A DNA stretch of 64,000 nucleotides from Cyclobacteriaceae bacterium (GTDB taxonomy: Bacteria; Bacteroidota; Bacteroidia; Cytophagales; Cyclobacteriaceae): the NCBI GenBank assembly GCA_016787645.1, contig JAEUUF010000022.1:558001-622000 (forward strand), given 5' to 3'. The notes below the pieces were generated by a model, which saw nothing but the letters and a program-made list of their open reading frames with translations, made no database searches and had not been told where the DNA came from. Numbering within the stretch: position 1 is the stretch's first letter; the number at the start of each line of letters is the position of its first letter. Positions 51,241 through 58,787 of the stretch are shown here, piece after piece. The translations under genes were made by a program, and so were the position numbers.

Positions 51241-53538
51241 ATGCGACGCGTTTCCCTGCTTATTCTTGCTTTTGGGCTAAGTCTGCCTGTCGCTGCCCAG
51301 AAAGTTGCCATCGTGATGAGTGGTGGCGCTGCCAAGGGCCTCGCCCACGTGGGCATGCTCAAGGCCCTGGAAGAAAACGAGATCCCGATTGACTATGTCG
51401 CCGGCACCAGCATGGGCGGTATCGTAGCGGGCTGCTACGCTGCCGGGATGAGCCCGGCCCAAATCGAGGATATTATGCTCAGCGATGACTTGCTTCGTTG
51501 GGTAAATGGAAATCTTGAGGACGGCTACAATTACTACTATAACAAAGACGACATTCAGCCTTCCTTCGTCCGGCTTAATCTTCAGTTGGATACTACCTTC
51601 AATATCAATTTTAACACCAGCATTGCCAATGATGTAGCTCTGAATTTTGCCATTGCTGAAAAAATGGCTCAGCCTTCCGCCATTGCCCGCGACAACTTTG
51701 ACAGTCTATTTGTTCCTCTTCGCGTAATGGCATCCGAAATATTTACTCAACAGGAAGTTGTTCTCCGGAAAGGCAATCTCGGGAATGCGTTGCGGGCTAC
51801 TCAAACCGTTCCCTTTTTTTATACGCCGATTCGAATCGATGGCCAATACCTTTTTGATGGAGGAGTTTACAACAATTTTCCGGTGGATGTCGCCGAAAGC
51901 GAATTTCATCCCGACGTTATTATTGGCTGCAATGTCTCCACCAAGATCCACAATACGTACCCGACCAATGAAGACGACAAATTACTCTCAAGGTCGATGT
52001 TGTATTTGTTAATGGACAAATCCAACCCGGCGAGTATGCCCCCGGGGGGGATCTATCTTCAGCCCAACCTGGAAGGGCTCAGCAGCCTGGATTTTGCCAA
52101 AGCAAAAGCAATTATCGACAGCGGGTACAATGAGACCATTCGTAAAATGCCCGAGATCAAGAATCGGATTGCCCTGCGCCGCACTTGTGAAGAAGTTGCC
52201 GCGCGGCGCAATCATTTCAACAATCGCGCCGTCCCATTTCTCATCGACAATGTCACCGTGAGTGATCACAATCCACACCAGGAAAGTTACATCAATCGCC
52301 TCTTCCAGCGGAAGCGGCGGCCGATGACCTTCACCGATGTCAAACGCGGATACTACAGCCTGGTCTCCGAAGATTACTTCAAGAGCCTCTACCCCAGCTT
52401 CTCCTTTAACGATCAAACCAATCGTTTCAATTTCAATCTTTCCAAGCGACCCCAAAATAATTTCCTGGTTGACTTTGGGGGAGTGATTGCAACACGAAAC
52501 ATCAGCAATCTATACCTCGGGCTGAATTACTACACCTTTAACCGATTGCTCACCCACATCAGCGCCAATTTCCACACAGGTAGTTTTTATCAGTCGGCAC
52601 AAGCGAAGGCCCGGATTGATTTTGCCGGCAAGGCCCGCTTTTACCTGGAACCCGAGGCCACGTTCAACAATTGGAATTACATTGAGGGGAATGACATCGT
52701 GGTCAAGCGATCAAGCGCCACGGTGTTGAAGAGGATTGACCGAAAGATGGGTGCAATGCTCGGATTGCCCGTGGGCCGGCAATTCCGCGCCGGATTTGAA
52801 GCCTCTTACATCAGCAACAATGATCAATACATCAATACCGATGTGCTCGTAGCGTCGGACACCCTCGATGAACTTACCCTGACCGGTTCAAGATTCAGCC
52901 TTAACCTGTCGACTAACAGCCTCAACCGGAAGCAATACGCATCAGCGGGTAAATACTTTTACGCTGGCGTCGACTGGTTCAATTTGAAAGAAGAACTGTT
53001 ACCTGGCAATACCTCCACCTACTCGGTGGGGGTCCCAGTCACCTATCAGCGTCAATGGATTCGGGGAACAGTAATCCTGGAGCAATATTTTCGTACCGGC
53101 ATTTACAGTTCCGGATACTACGTACACGCTACCTTGTCGAATCAACCCTTGTTTTCAAATTACATGGGAACATTAGTCAATGCACCGGGATTCTATCCCC
53201 TCCAAGACTCTCACACCCTGATCCTGGAGAACTTCAGGGCATTCAACTTCGTGGCGGGCGGCTGGCGCAACGTCTTTGCCCTGAGGAAGAAGCTTGATTT
53301 TCGACTGGAGGGCTATGTGTTCAAGGCATTCGAATCCATTGTCAAGGGACCTAACCAGGAGCCACAATTGAGCCGTGAAATCCGGCAGTTTAATTTCGCG
53401 GGAACTGCCGGCATGGTACTTCATACTACGGTCGGGCCCGTCAGTTTTAGTGTTAATTACTACGATGATCCTAAGGTCCAGTGGGGTGTTCTTCTCCATG
53501 TCGGGTTCTTGCTGTTCAACAATCATTCGCTGGAATAG
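51241..53538 (+). CDS. Patatin-like phospholipase with outer-membrane beta-barrel domain
   Basis: A 765-residue exported protein with signal peptide MRRVSLLILAFGLSLPVAAQ. The patatin domain (about 21-300) has the oxyanion loop SGGAAKG (27-33), the nucleophile in GTSMGG (Ser57) and the Asp of the dyad in DGGVYNN (Asp206). A POTRA-like segment (about 320-400) and a long beta-rich domain to the end (alternating polar/aromatic strands, terminal strand ending in FLLFNNHSLE) resemble BamA/type Vd autotransporters such as PlpD. It probably releases or carries a phospholipase at the surface. Promoter-like TAACTTAG precedes it. Confidence 0.93.
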   Translation: MRRVSLLILAFGLSLPVAAQKVAIVMSGGAAKGLAHVGMLKALEENEIPIDYVAGTSMGGIVAGCYAAGMSPAQIEDIMLSDDLLRWVNGNLEDGYNYYYNKDDIQPSFVRLNLQLDTTFNINFNTSIANDVALNFAIAEKMAQPSAIARDNFDSLFVPLRVMASEIFTQQEVVLRKGNLGNALRATQTVPFFYTPIRIDGQYLFDGGVYNNFPVDVAESEFHPDVIIGCNVSTKIHNTYPTNEDDKLLSRSMLYLLMDKSNPASMPPGGIYLQPNLEGLSSLDFAKAKAIIDSGYNETIRKMPEIKNRIALRRTCEEVAARRNHFNNRAVPFLIDNVTVSDHNPHQESYINRLFQRKRRPMTFTDVKRGYYSLVSEDYFKSLYPSFSFNDQTNRFNFNLSKRPQNNFLVDFGGVIATRNISNLYLGLNYYTFNRLLTHISANFHTGSFYQSAQAKARIDFAGKARFYLEPEATFNNWNYIEGNDIVVKRSSATVLKRIDRKMGAMLGLPVGRQFRAGFEASYISNNDQYINTDVLVASDTLDELTLTGSRFSLNLSTNSLNRKQYASAGKYFYAGVDWFNLKEELLPGNTSTYSVGVPVTYQRQWIRGTVILEQYFRTGIYSSGYYVHATLSNQPLFSNYMGTLVNAPGFYPLQDSHTLILENFRAFNFVAGGWRNVFALRKKLDFRLEGYVFKAFESIVKGPNQEPQLSREIRQFNFAGTAGMVLHTTVGPVSFSVNYYDDPKVQWGVLLHVGFLLFNNHSLE

Positions 53539-53626
53539 CCCAATTACAAGGATCGGGATTTCAGAACGCTTCCAATTCTCGTTTTTTTGCTATGTTTAGT
53601 CCCTTAATCCGCATCCCGCACCCCTC

Positions 53627-55654
53627 ATGAAGCGCAGTCTGATTACCGCAGTTGCCCTATTATTTTGCCTTTATCAAGGCTATGGGCAAACGGTCCAATG
53701 GGCCTCTAAAGTGATTGAGTTCTCCAGTGAACTTACTCCCGTTCAGTACTCATCACAACAAATCCTTGGCAAGCCAAATGTGCTCCCCGCTGGTGGGCAA
53801 AATCCTAATGCCTGGACGCCAGAGAAACCCAAACGGCAAGAGTTTATTAAAGTAGGGTTTACCACCCCCATGCAAATCCGCCAGGTGGCCATCGCCGAAT
53901 CCTACAATCCAGGAGCATTATTCAAAGTCTTTGCTTATGATGAGGCCGGCACTGAGCATCTCCTGCATAGCCTGAATCCCGGACCGGTACCTGAGAAAGG
54001 CCGGATGCTCAACGTCATGGTTGAACGCACTGCCTATAAAGTCTCGTCCGTGAAACTGGTTTTTGACGGAGAGGCTGTTACCGATTACTTTTCCATTGAT
54101 GCCATTGCCCTGGCGGATGCCGGAATTCCCATCATTGCAGACATCCCCACACCCGAACTCCTCAGCAAGGGTTTGGTGATTGAAGCCCTGGATAAGAACG
54201 TAAATAGTGACTACACCGAATTGAATCCCATGCTTTCCCCCGATGGGAAAACCATGTATTTCTCTCGTAAGAACCATCCTGAAAACGTCGGAGGTGTTGA
54301 GGACAAGGAGGATATCTGGTATTCTGAATTGGGATCTGATGGAAAATGGACACTGGCCAGGAATATGGGGCCTCAATTCAACAATGCTGGTCCCAATTTC
54401 GTCAACGCGGTTAACTCCACACCGGATGGGCAAACCGTGCTGGTGCTTGGCAACAAGTATCTGCCCAATGGTAAGATGGTTGCCGGCGTCTCACTTAGCA
54501 ACCAGATCAATGGCAACTGGACTCCTCCCGCTCCGATTCAGATTCAAAACGATTACAACTACAACGAGAAGGCCAATTACTTCCTGACGAATACACGCAC
54601 CAGCCTGCTCATGTCGGTAGAGCGGGATGATTCGCACGGGTCGCGGGACTTGTATGTTAGTTTTCAGAAAGATGATAATACCTGGTCTGAGCCACTCAAC
54701 CTGGGAGATGTGGTCAATACCGCGAATGAAGAGTCTGCTCCTTTCCTTGCTGCCGACAACAAGACACTCTATTTCTCATCGAATGGATTCAGCGGATTTG
54801 GCGGAAATGACATTTACATGAGCACGCGGCTCGACGACACGTGGACCAATTGGTCAGAACCTCAAAACATGGGTCCCGATATCAATTCACCACTGGATGA
54901 TCTTTTCTTCAACGTGCCCAGTTCTGGAGAATATGCCTACTACTCCCGAGGCATTTCCGATACCAATACAGACATTTTCCGAGTAAAATTGCCGATCTAT
55001 AAGAGTCCTGAACCCGTCATACTTGTAAAGGGACGGCTCATTGACGCCAAGACCGGCAAACCCCTTGGTGCTAAGATCATTTATGAAAGACTTCCTGACG
55101 GAAAACAAATTGGTGTAACCCAGTCAAATCCTGAAACGGGCGAATACCAGATTCTCCTGCCTGGCGGACAGCGGTACGGGGTGCGTGCTGAGGCAGCTGA
55201 CCATATTTCCACCAACCAAAATCTGGATCTCACCGCATACACCAAGGATGCAAATCTTCAAGCTCCCGATATTACGCTTGACCCGATTGCGGTAGCCGCC
55301 ATCGAGGCAGAGTCAACTATTACCTTGAATAACATTTTCTTCGATTTCGATAAATCCGTATTGAAACCCGAATCATTCCCCGAATTGAACCGCATTGTCA
55401 AACTCATGAATGAGCGGCCCAGCATGATCGTGGAAGTCACCGGGCATACGGATGCGACCGGCCCCGCCAGTTATAATATGGGCCTTTCGGAGCGTCGCGC
55501 CAAGGCGGTAACCAGTTACCTGGTGGGACAAGGCATAACTGCTGACCGAATTAATACCCAGTATTTCGGCGAAACGAAACCCATCGACTCAAATGCTACC
55601 CGGGAAGGTCGATCCAAGAACCGCCGTGTAGAATTCAAGATTGTTAAACTCTAA
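53627..55654 (+). CDS. OmpA-family protein with PD40 propeller
   Basis: A 675-residue exported protein with signal peptide MKRSLITAVALLFCLYQGYGQ. Residues about 25-165 form a beta-sandwich, about 180-465 contain PD40 repeats (NPMLSPDGKTMYFSRKNH, SAPFLAADNKTLYFSSNGF), about 470-540 form a carboxypeptidase-regulatory-like domain (VKGRLIDAKTGKPLGAKI), and 565-675 is the OmpA peptidoglycan-binding domain (FFDFDKSVLKPESFPEL, then VTGHTDATGPASYNMGLSER). It should attach the outer membrane to the cell wall; related proteins occur in gliding and type IX secretion systems, but no such genes are here. A TATGTTTA element lies upstream. Confidence 0.93.
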   Translation: MKRSLITAVALLFCLYQGYGQTVQWASKVIEFSSELTPVQYSSQQILGKPNVLPAGGQNPNAWTPEKPKRQEFIKVGFTTPMQIRQVAIAESYNPGALFKVFAYDEAGTEHLLHSLNPGPVPEKGRMLNVMVERTAYKVSSVKLVFDGEAVTDYFSIDAIALADAGIPIIADIPTPELLSKGLVIEALDKNVNSDYTELNPMLSPDGKTMYFSRKNHPENVGGVEDKEDIWYSELGSDGKWTLARNMGPQFNNAGPNFVNAVNSTPDGQTVLVLGNKYLPNGKMVAGVSLSNQINGNWTPPAPIQIQNDYNYNEKANYFLTNTRTSLLMSVERDDSHGSRDLYVSFQKDDNTWSEPLNLGDVVNTANEESAPFLAADNKTLYFSSNGFSGFGGNDIYMSTRLDDTWTNWSEPQNMGPDINSPLDDLFFNVPSSGEYAYYSRGISDTNTDIFRVKLPIYKSPEPVILVKGRLIDAKTGKPLGAKIIYERLPDGKQIGVTQSNPETGEYQILLPGGQRYGVRAEAADHISTNQNLDLTAYTKDANLQAPDITLDPIAVAAIEAESTITLNNIFFDFDKSVLKPESFPELNRIVKLMNERPSMIVEVTGHTDATGPASYNMGLSERRAKAVTSYLVGQGITADRINTQYFGETKPIDSNATREGRSKNRRVEFKIVKL

Positions 55655-55660
55655 GTACTC

Positions 55661-56386
55661 ATGAAGCGCTTTGTTCTCATGATGGCTGTAATGAGCCTTT
55701 GTGGCCACGGTTCTTTCGGCCAAAGCCAGGACTCATTGATTTATGCCGAGGGTAAAATTCTTAATCACGTCACGCGCGAAACCGTGGCGGCCAAGATTTC
55801 TTACAAAAGCCTCCCTTATGGTAACATCGTCGGTGTCATGAACGGTTCTGAGTTTTCTATTCCCCTCTATGGAAAGCTGTCCTACCAAATTACCGTTGAG
55901 GCACCCGGATTCGAAGTTGCCAAGTATACCCTTGATCCCGCAAACGCGAAGGGTGGTAAGGTGATCCAGAATGTCGAATTGGGAAAACCCGTTGAGCCTG
56001 TAGCCAATACTCCCACCTTGGCAACCACCACACATCATGTAGGTAAAGTCATTCGCCTCGAAGCGCTGATTTTTCATCAACGCTCCGCCATTATAAGCCC
56101 GGAATCCTACCCTGAACTCAACTCCGTAGCCGACATGTTACACGCTAATCCGAATATGGTCATACAGCTGGAAGGTCATACGGATACCCGGGGCGATAAA
56201 AGCCTCAACATGAAATTGTCCCAAGACCGGGTTGAGTCCGTGAAAAATTACCTCGTGCGTCGTGGTGTAAGCAAAAGTCGAATCAAATTAAAAGCTTACG
56301 GGGGAACGATGCCATTAAGCACAGAGAATACGGAAGAGGCCCACAAGCTCAACCGTCGTGTTGAGGTCCGTATTATTGATAACTAA
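55661..56386 (+). CDS. OmpA-family protein, short tandem paralogue
   Basis: A 241-residue exported protein with signal peptide MKRFVLMMAVMSLCGHGSFGQ. It has a regulatory-like beta domain (AEGKILNHVTRETVAAKISY, about 29-100) and an OmpA domain (RSAIISPESYPELNSVADML, then LEGHTDTRGDKSLNMKLSQD). This order matches the last 230 residues of the gene 6 bp upstream, so the pair probably arose by partial duplication. The propeller is missing. It likely binds peptidoglycan. Confidence 0.9.
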   Translation: MKRFVLMMAVMSLCGHGSFGQSQDSLIYAEGKILNHVTRETVAAKISYKSLPYGNIVGVMNGSEFSIPLYGKLSYQITVEAPGFEVAKYTLDPANAKGGKVIQNVELGKPVEPVANTPTLATTTHHVGKVIRLEALIFHQRSAIISPESYPELNSVADMLHANPNMVIQLEGHTDTRGDKSLNMKLSQDRVESVKNYLVRRGVSKSRIKLKAYGGTMPLSTENTEEAHKLNRRVEVRIIDN

Positions 56387-56394
56387 ATCTGGAA

Positions 56395-57195
56395 TTAATT
56401 GGATGCCACCGACCCTGCGCGGTGAATGACCACTGACTTCAGGTGGCCCAGGCACGCCGTTCTTACTTCCGGCGTCACTTCCTTGCGCTCCAGGAGCGTC
56501 TGAATAAGAATATCTCCCAATTCGCGGCAGCGATCGCTCGCATATTGGGTGTGGGCTTGCTCAAGGCTTTCAGAACATTTCAGCCAATCACCCCGGTTGT
56601 ATGCCTTCACCGCTTGATTAAAATATAGCAATCCCAATAGTTTCTCAGGTGACACCGTCTGGTAAAGCCTGCAGCGGTACCGGTAAGCATCATGACTCGT
56701 GGATGACAGCATTTCGTTTTTCCGATAGCTTTCAATTCGTTGGGCGATAATCTTCTCATCCGTGATGAACCCTCCCACCCGGTCCGTTGTCTCCAACAAT
56801 ACCCGTCCATCGGCAGCTTTCACTAAAATGAAAATGTGATAATTGGTTTCAACTACTTCAAAATCATATCCCAACTCAGTAAGCAAGTGTGAAAACAACA
56901 TGGTCGCCGTCAGGCAATCGTAATTTCCGGTGGTAAACAGTGACGCGAAATCCACATAGGCTTCGTACTGCTTCAGCACCGTGCTGTGAATCTTGCGAAA
57001 TACCTTCCAGAGGTGGCGCTGATCCGTCGGCTGGTTATCCCCGAATGACGTCATCAACCTGCTTACTTCGCGATGGGCTGCATCTTTCTCAGACGCCTTG
57101 GCCCCCGTTGCATTCAGCCATTCATCCAGGCGCTGAGCCTGTGTTCCCAGGTTCATCACCAGCATTACCAACCACAAACCAACAAAGCGTCTCAT
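56395..57195 (-). CDS. Exported transglutaminase-like protein
   Basis: A 266-residue protein with signal peptide MRRFVGLWLVMLVMNLGTQA. TTGNYDCLTATMLFSHLLTELGY near 85-107 and NYHIFILVKAADGRVLLETTD near 115-135 supply a Cys, a His and an Asp with the order and spacing of transglutaminase-like cysteine proteases. The C-terminal half is helical with TPR-like repeats (LYFNQAVKAYNRGDWLKCSE). The substrate is unknown; a periplasmic peptidase or amidase is conceivable. The start at 57195 is chosen for the signal. Hexamer repeats lie upstream. Confidence 0.75.
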   Translation of the reverse strand: MRRFVGLWLVMLVMNLGTQAQRLDEWLNATGAKASEKDAAHREVSRLMTSFGDNQPTDQRHLWKVFRKIHSTVLKQYEAYVDFASLFTTGNYDCLTATMLFSHLLTELGYDFEVVETNYHIFILVKAADGRVLLETTDRVGGFITDEKIIAQRIESYRKNEMLSSTSHDAYRYRCRLYQTVSPEKLLGLLYFNQAVKAYNRGDWLKCSESLEQAHTQYASDRCRELGDILIQTLLERKEVTPEVRTACLGHLKSVVIHRAGSVASN

Positions 57196-57233
57196 AACAA
57201 TAGCGTAATGAAAGTAATGATTTCGTAACATTC

Positions 57234-57261
57234 GCAACAATGACTTAACATTAACTTAACA
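57234..57261. promoter_or_regulatory. Three TTAACA-like hexamers with 11-bp phasing
   Basis: GCAACA (57234-57239), TTAACA (57245-57250) and TTAACA (57256-57261) recur every 11 bp between two divergent genes. TTAACA-N5-TTAACA is the form of a B. subtilis-type Pho box, and 11-bp direct repeats are typical of OmpR/PhoB-class response regulators. Operator function is inferred. Confidence 0.4.
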
Positions 57262-57309
57262 TTCGGCAGACCGCAGATCTGCCTACTTTTAGCATCAACC
57301 CTAGATTCT

Positions 57310-58743
57310 ATGGGCCCGGAAACAGCGAATTTGGCCGAAAAGAGCTTGAAATCAAGGTTCCAAAGGCTTAAGGCCACCAGCCTGCGGCTCCGAAATGAAC
57401 CCTTGAGTGAGCGGAAGGCCAGGCTCAGAAAACTTGAAAGTTGGATACATTCCCACCGCGATCGGATTCGGCAGTCGATCCACGATGATTACAAGAAGCC
57501 ACTTCTCGAAGTAGATACATCGGAGATCTACCCGGTACTTGCTGAACTACGTCATGCGCTCCGCCACCTCGAAGAATGGGCCCGACCGGTCAAGATCGAC
57601 GCTACGCTCACGTTTGTGGGCACTCGTTCAGAAATTCGCTACGAACCCAAAGGAACATGCCTCATTATCGCGCCCTGGAATTTTCCCTTCAACCTTTGCC
57701 TGGGTCCGCTGGTGTCTTGCCTGGCGGCCGGGAACAATGCGATTGTCAAACCCTCGGAGTTGACACCACACACATCAGCACTGGTGCGTGAGCTTGTCGC
57801 TGAAGTTTTCTCAGAGGATATAGCCATTGTAGTCGAGGGCGGAGTCGAGGTATCACAGCAATTGCTGGAGTTGCCCTTTGATCATATTTTCTTCACGGGG
57901 AGCACCGCGGTTGGCAAGTTGGTGATGCAAGCGGCCGGCAAAAATCTTTCCTCCGTGACGCTGGAACTAGGAGGAAAGTCGCCGACGCTGATTGATCGAA
58001 CCGCTAACCTGAATGACGCAGCCAAAAGAATTGCTTTCGGAAAATTTTTTAACAATGGACAAACGTGCATTGCGCCCGACTACCTCCTGGTGGAGAAGAC
58101 TGTGCACGACAGGTTTGTTGGATTGCTTAAGGAAGAAGTGCTAAAACTTTTCGGTGAAAGCGGGTCGGTGAGTGAACAGTCGGCAAGCTACGCTCGACTG
58201 GCAACCACCCGTCAATATCATCGCATTAGCGAACTGGTTGAAGATGCCCTGCAACGCGGTGCACACGCTGAGCGATTGGGAACGTTCAACGAGAAAGTGA
58301 ATTTTATGGCACCTGTTTTTCTGACTGAAATATCGCCCGACGCCAGGATCTGGGAGGAAGAAATATTTGGGCCCGTTCTCCCTATAGAGACATTTGAATC
58401 CGTCGGCGAGGCTGTTGAAATCATCAATAACAGACCTAAACCGCTGGCGTTGTACATCTTCAGCCATGACAAGGGGTTCCAGGAGCACCTTTTGCGCCAT
58501 ACCAGTTCCGGAACTGCCTGCATCAATGAATGTGTACTTCAGTTCACGCATCCTAACCTCCCTTTTGGAGGGGTGAATCAAAGCGGAATCGGCAAATCGC
58601 ATGGCCAATACGGCTTCCTGGCCTTTTCCAACGAAAAGCCGATACTCCGGCAAAAAAGCGGGTGGGCAACACCCTACTTGCTCTATCCTCCCTATACCAA
58701 CCGCATGAAGAAGATCGTTGATCTTTTATTAAAGTGGTTCTAG
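57310..58743 (+). CDS. Aldehyde dehydrogenase (ALDH3-like)
   Basis: A 477-residue NAD(P)-dependent enzyme that oxidises aldehydes to acids. IIAPWNFPFNLCLGPLVSCL near 118 and the catalytic Glu in TLELGGKSPT near 218 are present, with the catalytic Cys in NNGQTCIAPDYLL near 252 and EEEIFGPVLPIETF near 345. FTHPNLPFGGVNQSGIGKSHG near 416 and the hydrophobic C-terminus (KKIVDLLLKWF) are as in ALDH3/fatty aldehyde dehydrogenases, suggesting medium or long-chain, possibly lipid-derived, substrates. TACTTTTA upstream (57284-57291) is one base off the promoter consensus. Confidence 0.95.
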   Translation: MGPETANLAEKSLKSRFQRLKATSLRLRNEPLSERKARLRKLESWIHSHRDRIRQSIHDDYKKPLLEVDTSEIYPVLAELRHALRHLEEWARPVKIDATLTFVGTRSEIRYEPKGTCLIIAPWNFPFNLCLGPLVSCLAAGNNAIVKPSELTPHTSALVRELVAEVFSEDIAIVVEGGVEVSQQLLELPFDHIFFTGSTAVGKLVMQAAGKNLSSVTLELGGKSPTLIDRTANLNDAAKRIAFGKFFNNGQTCIAPDYLLVEKTVHDRFVGLLKEEVLKLFGESGSVSEQSASYARLATTRQYHRISELVEDALQRGAHAERLGTFNEKVNFMAPVFLTEISPDARIWEEEIFGPVLPIETFESVGEAVEIINNRPKPLALYIFSHDKGFQEHLLRHTSSGTACINECVLQFTHPNLPFGGVNQSGIGKSHGQYGFLAFSNEKPILRQKSGWATPYLLYPPYTNRMKKIVDLLLKWF

Positions 58744-58754
58744 GCGCTTATTCG

Positions 58755-58762
58755 TAATTTTG
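58755..58762 (+). promoter_or_regulatory. TAnnTTTG promoter of the AsmA-family gene
   Basis: TAATTTTG matches exactly, 25 bp upstream of the ATG at 58788. Confidence 0.55.
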
Positions 58763-58787
58763 CATCGCCATAATCGGCGTTGTTGCT

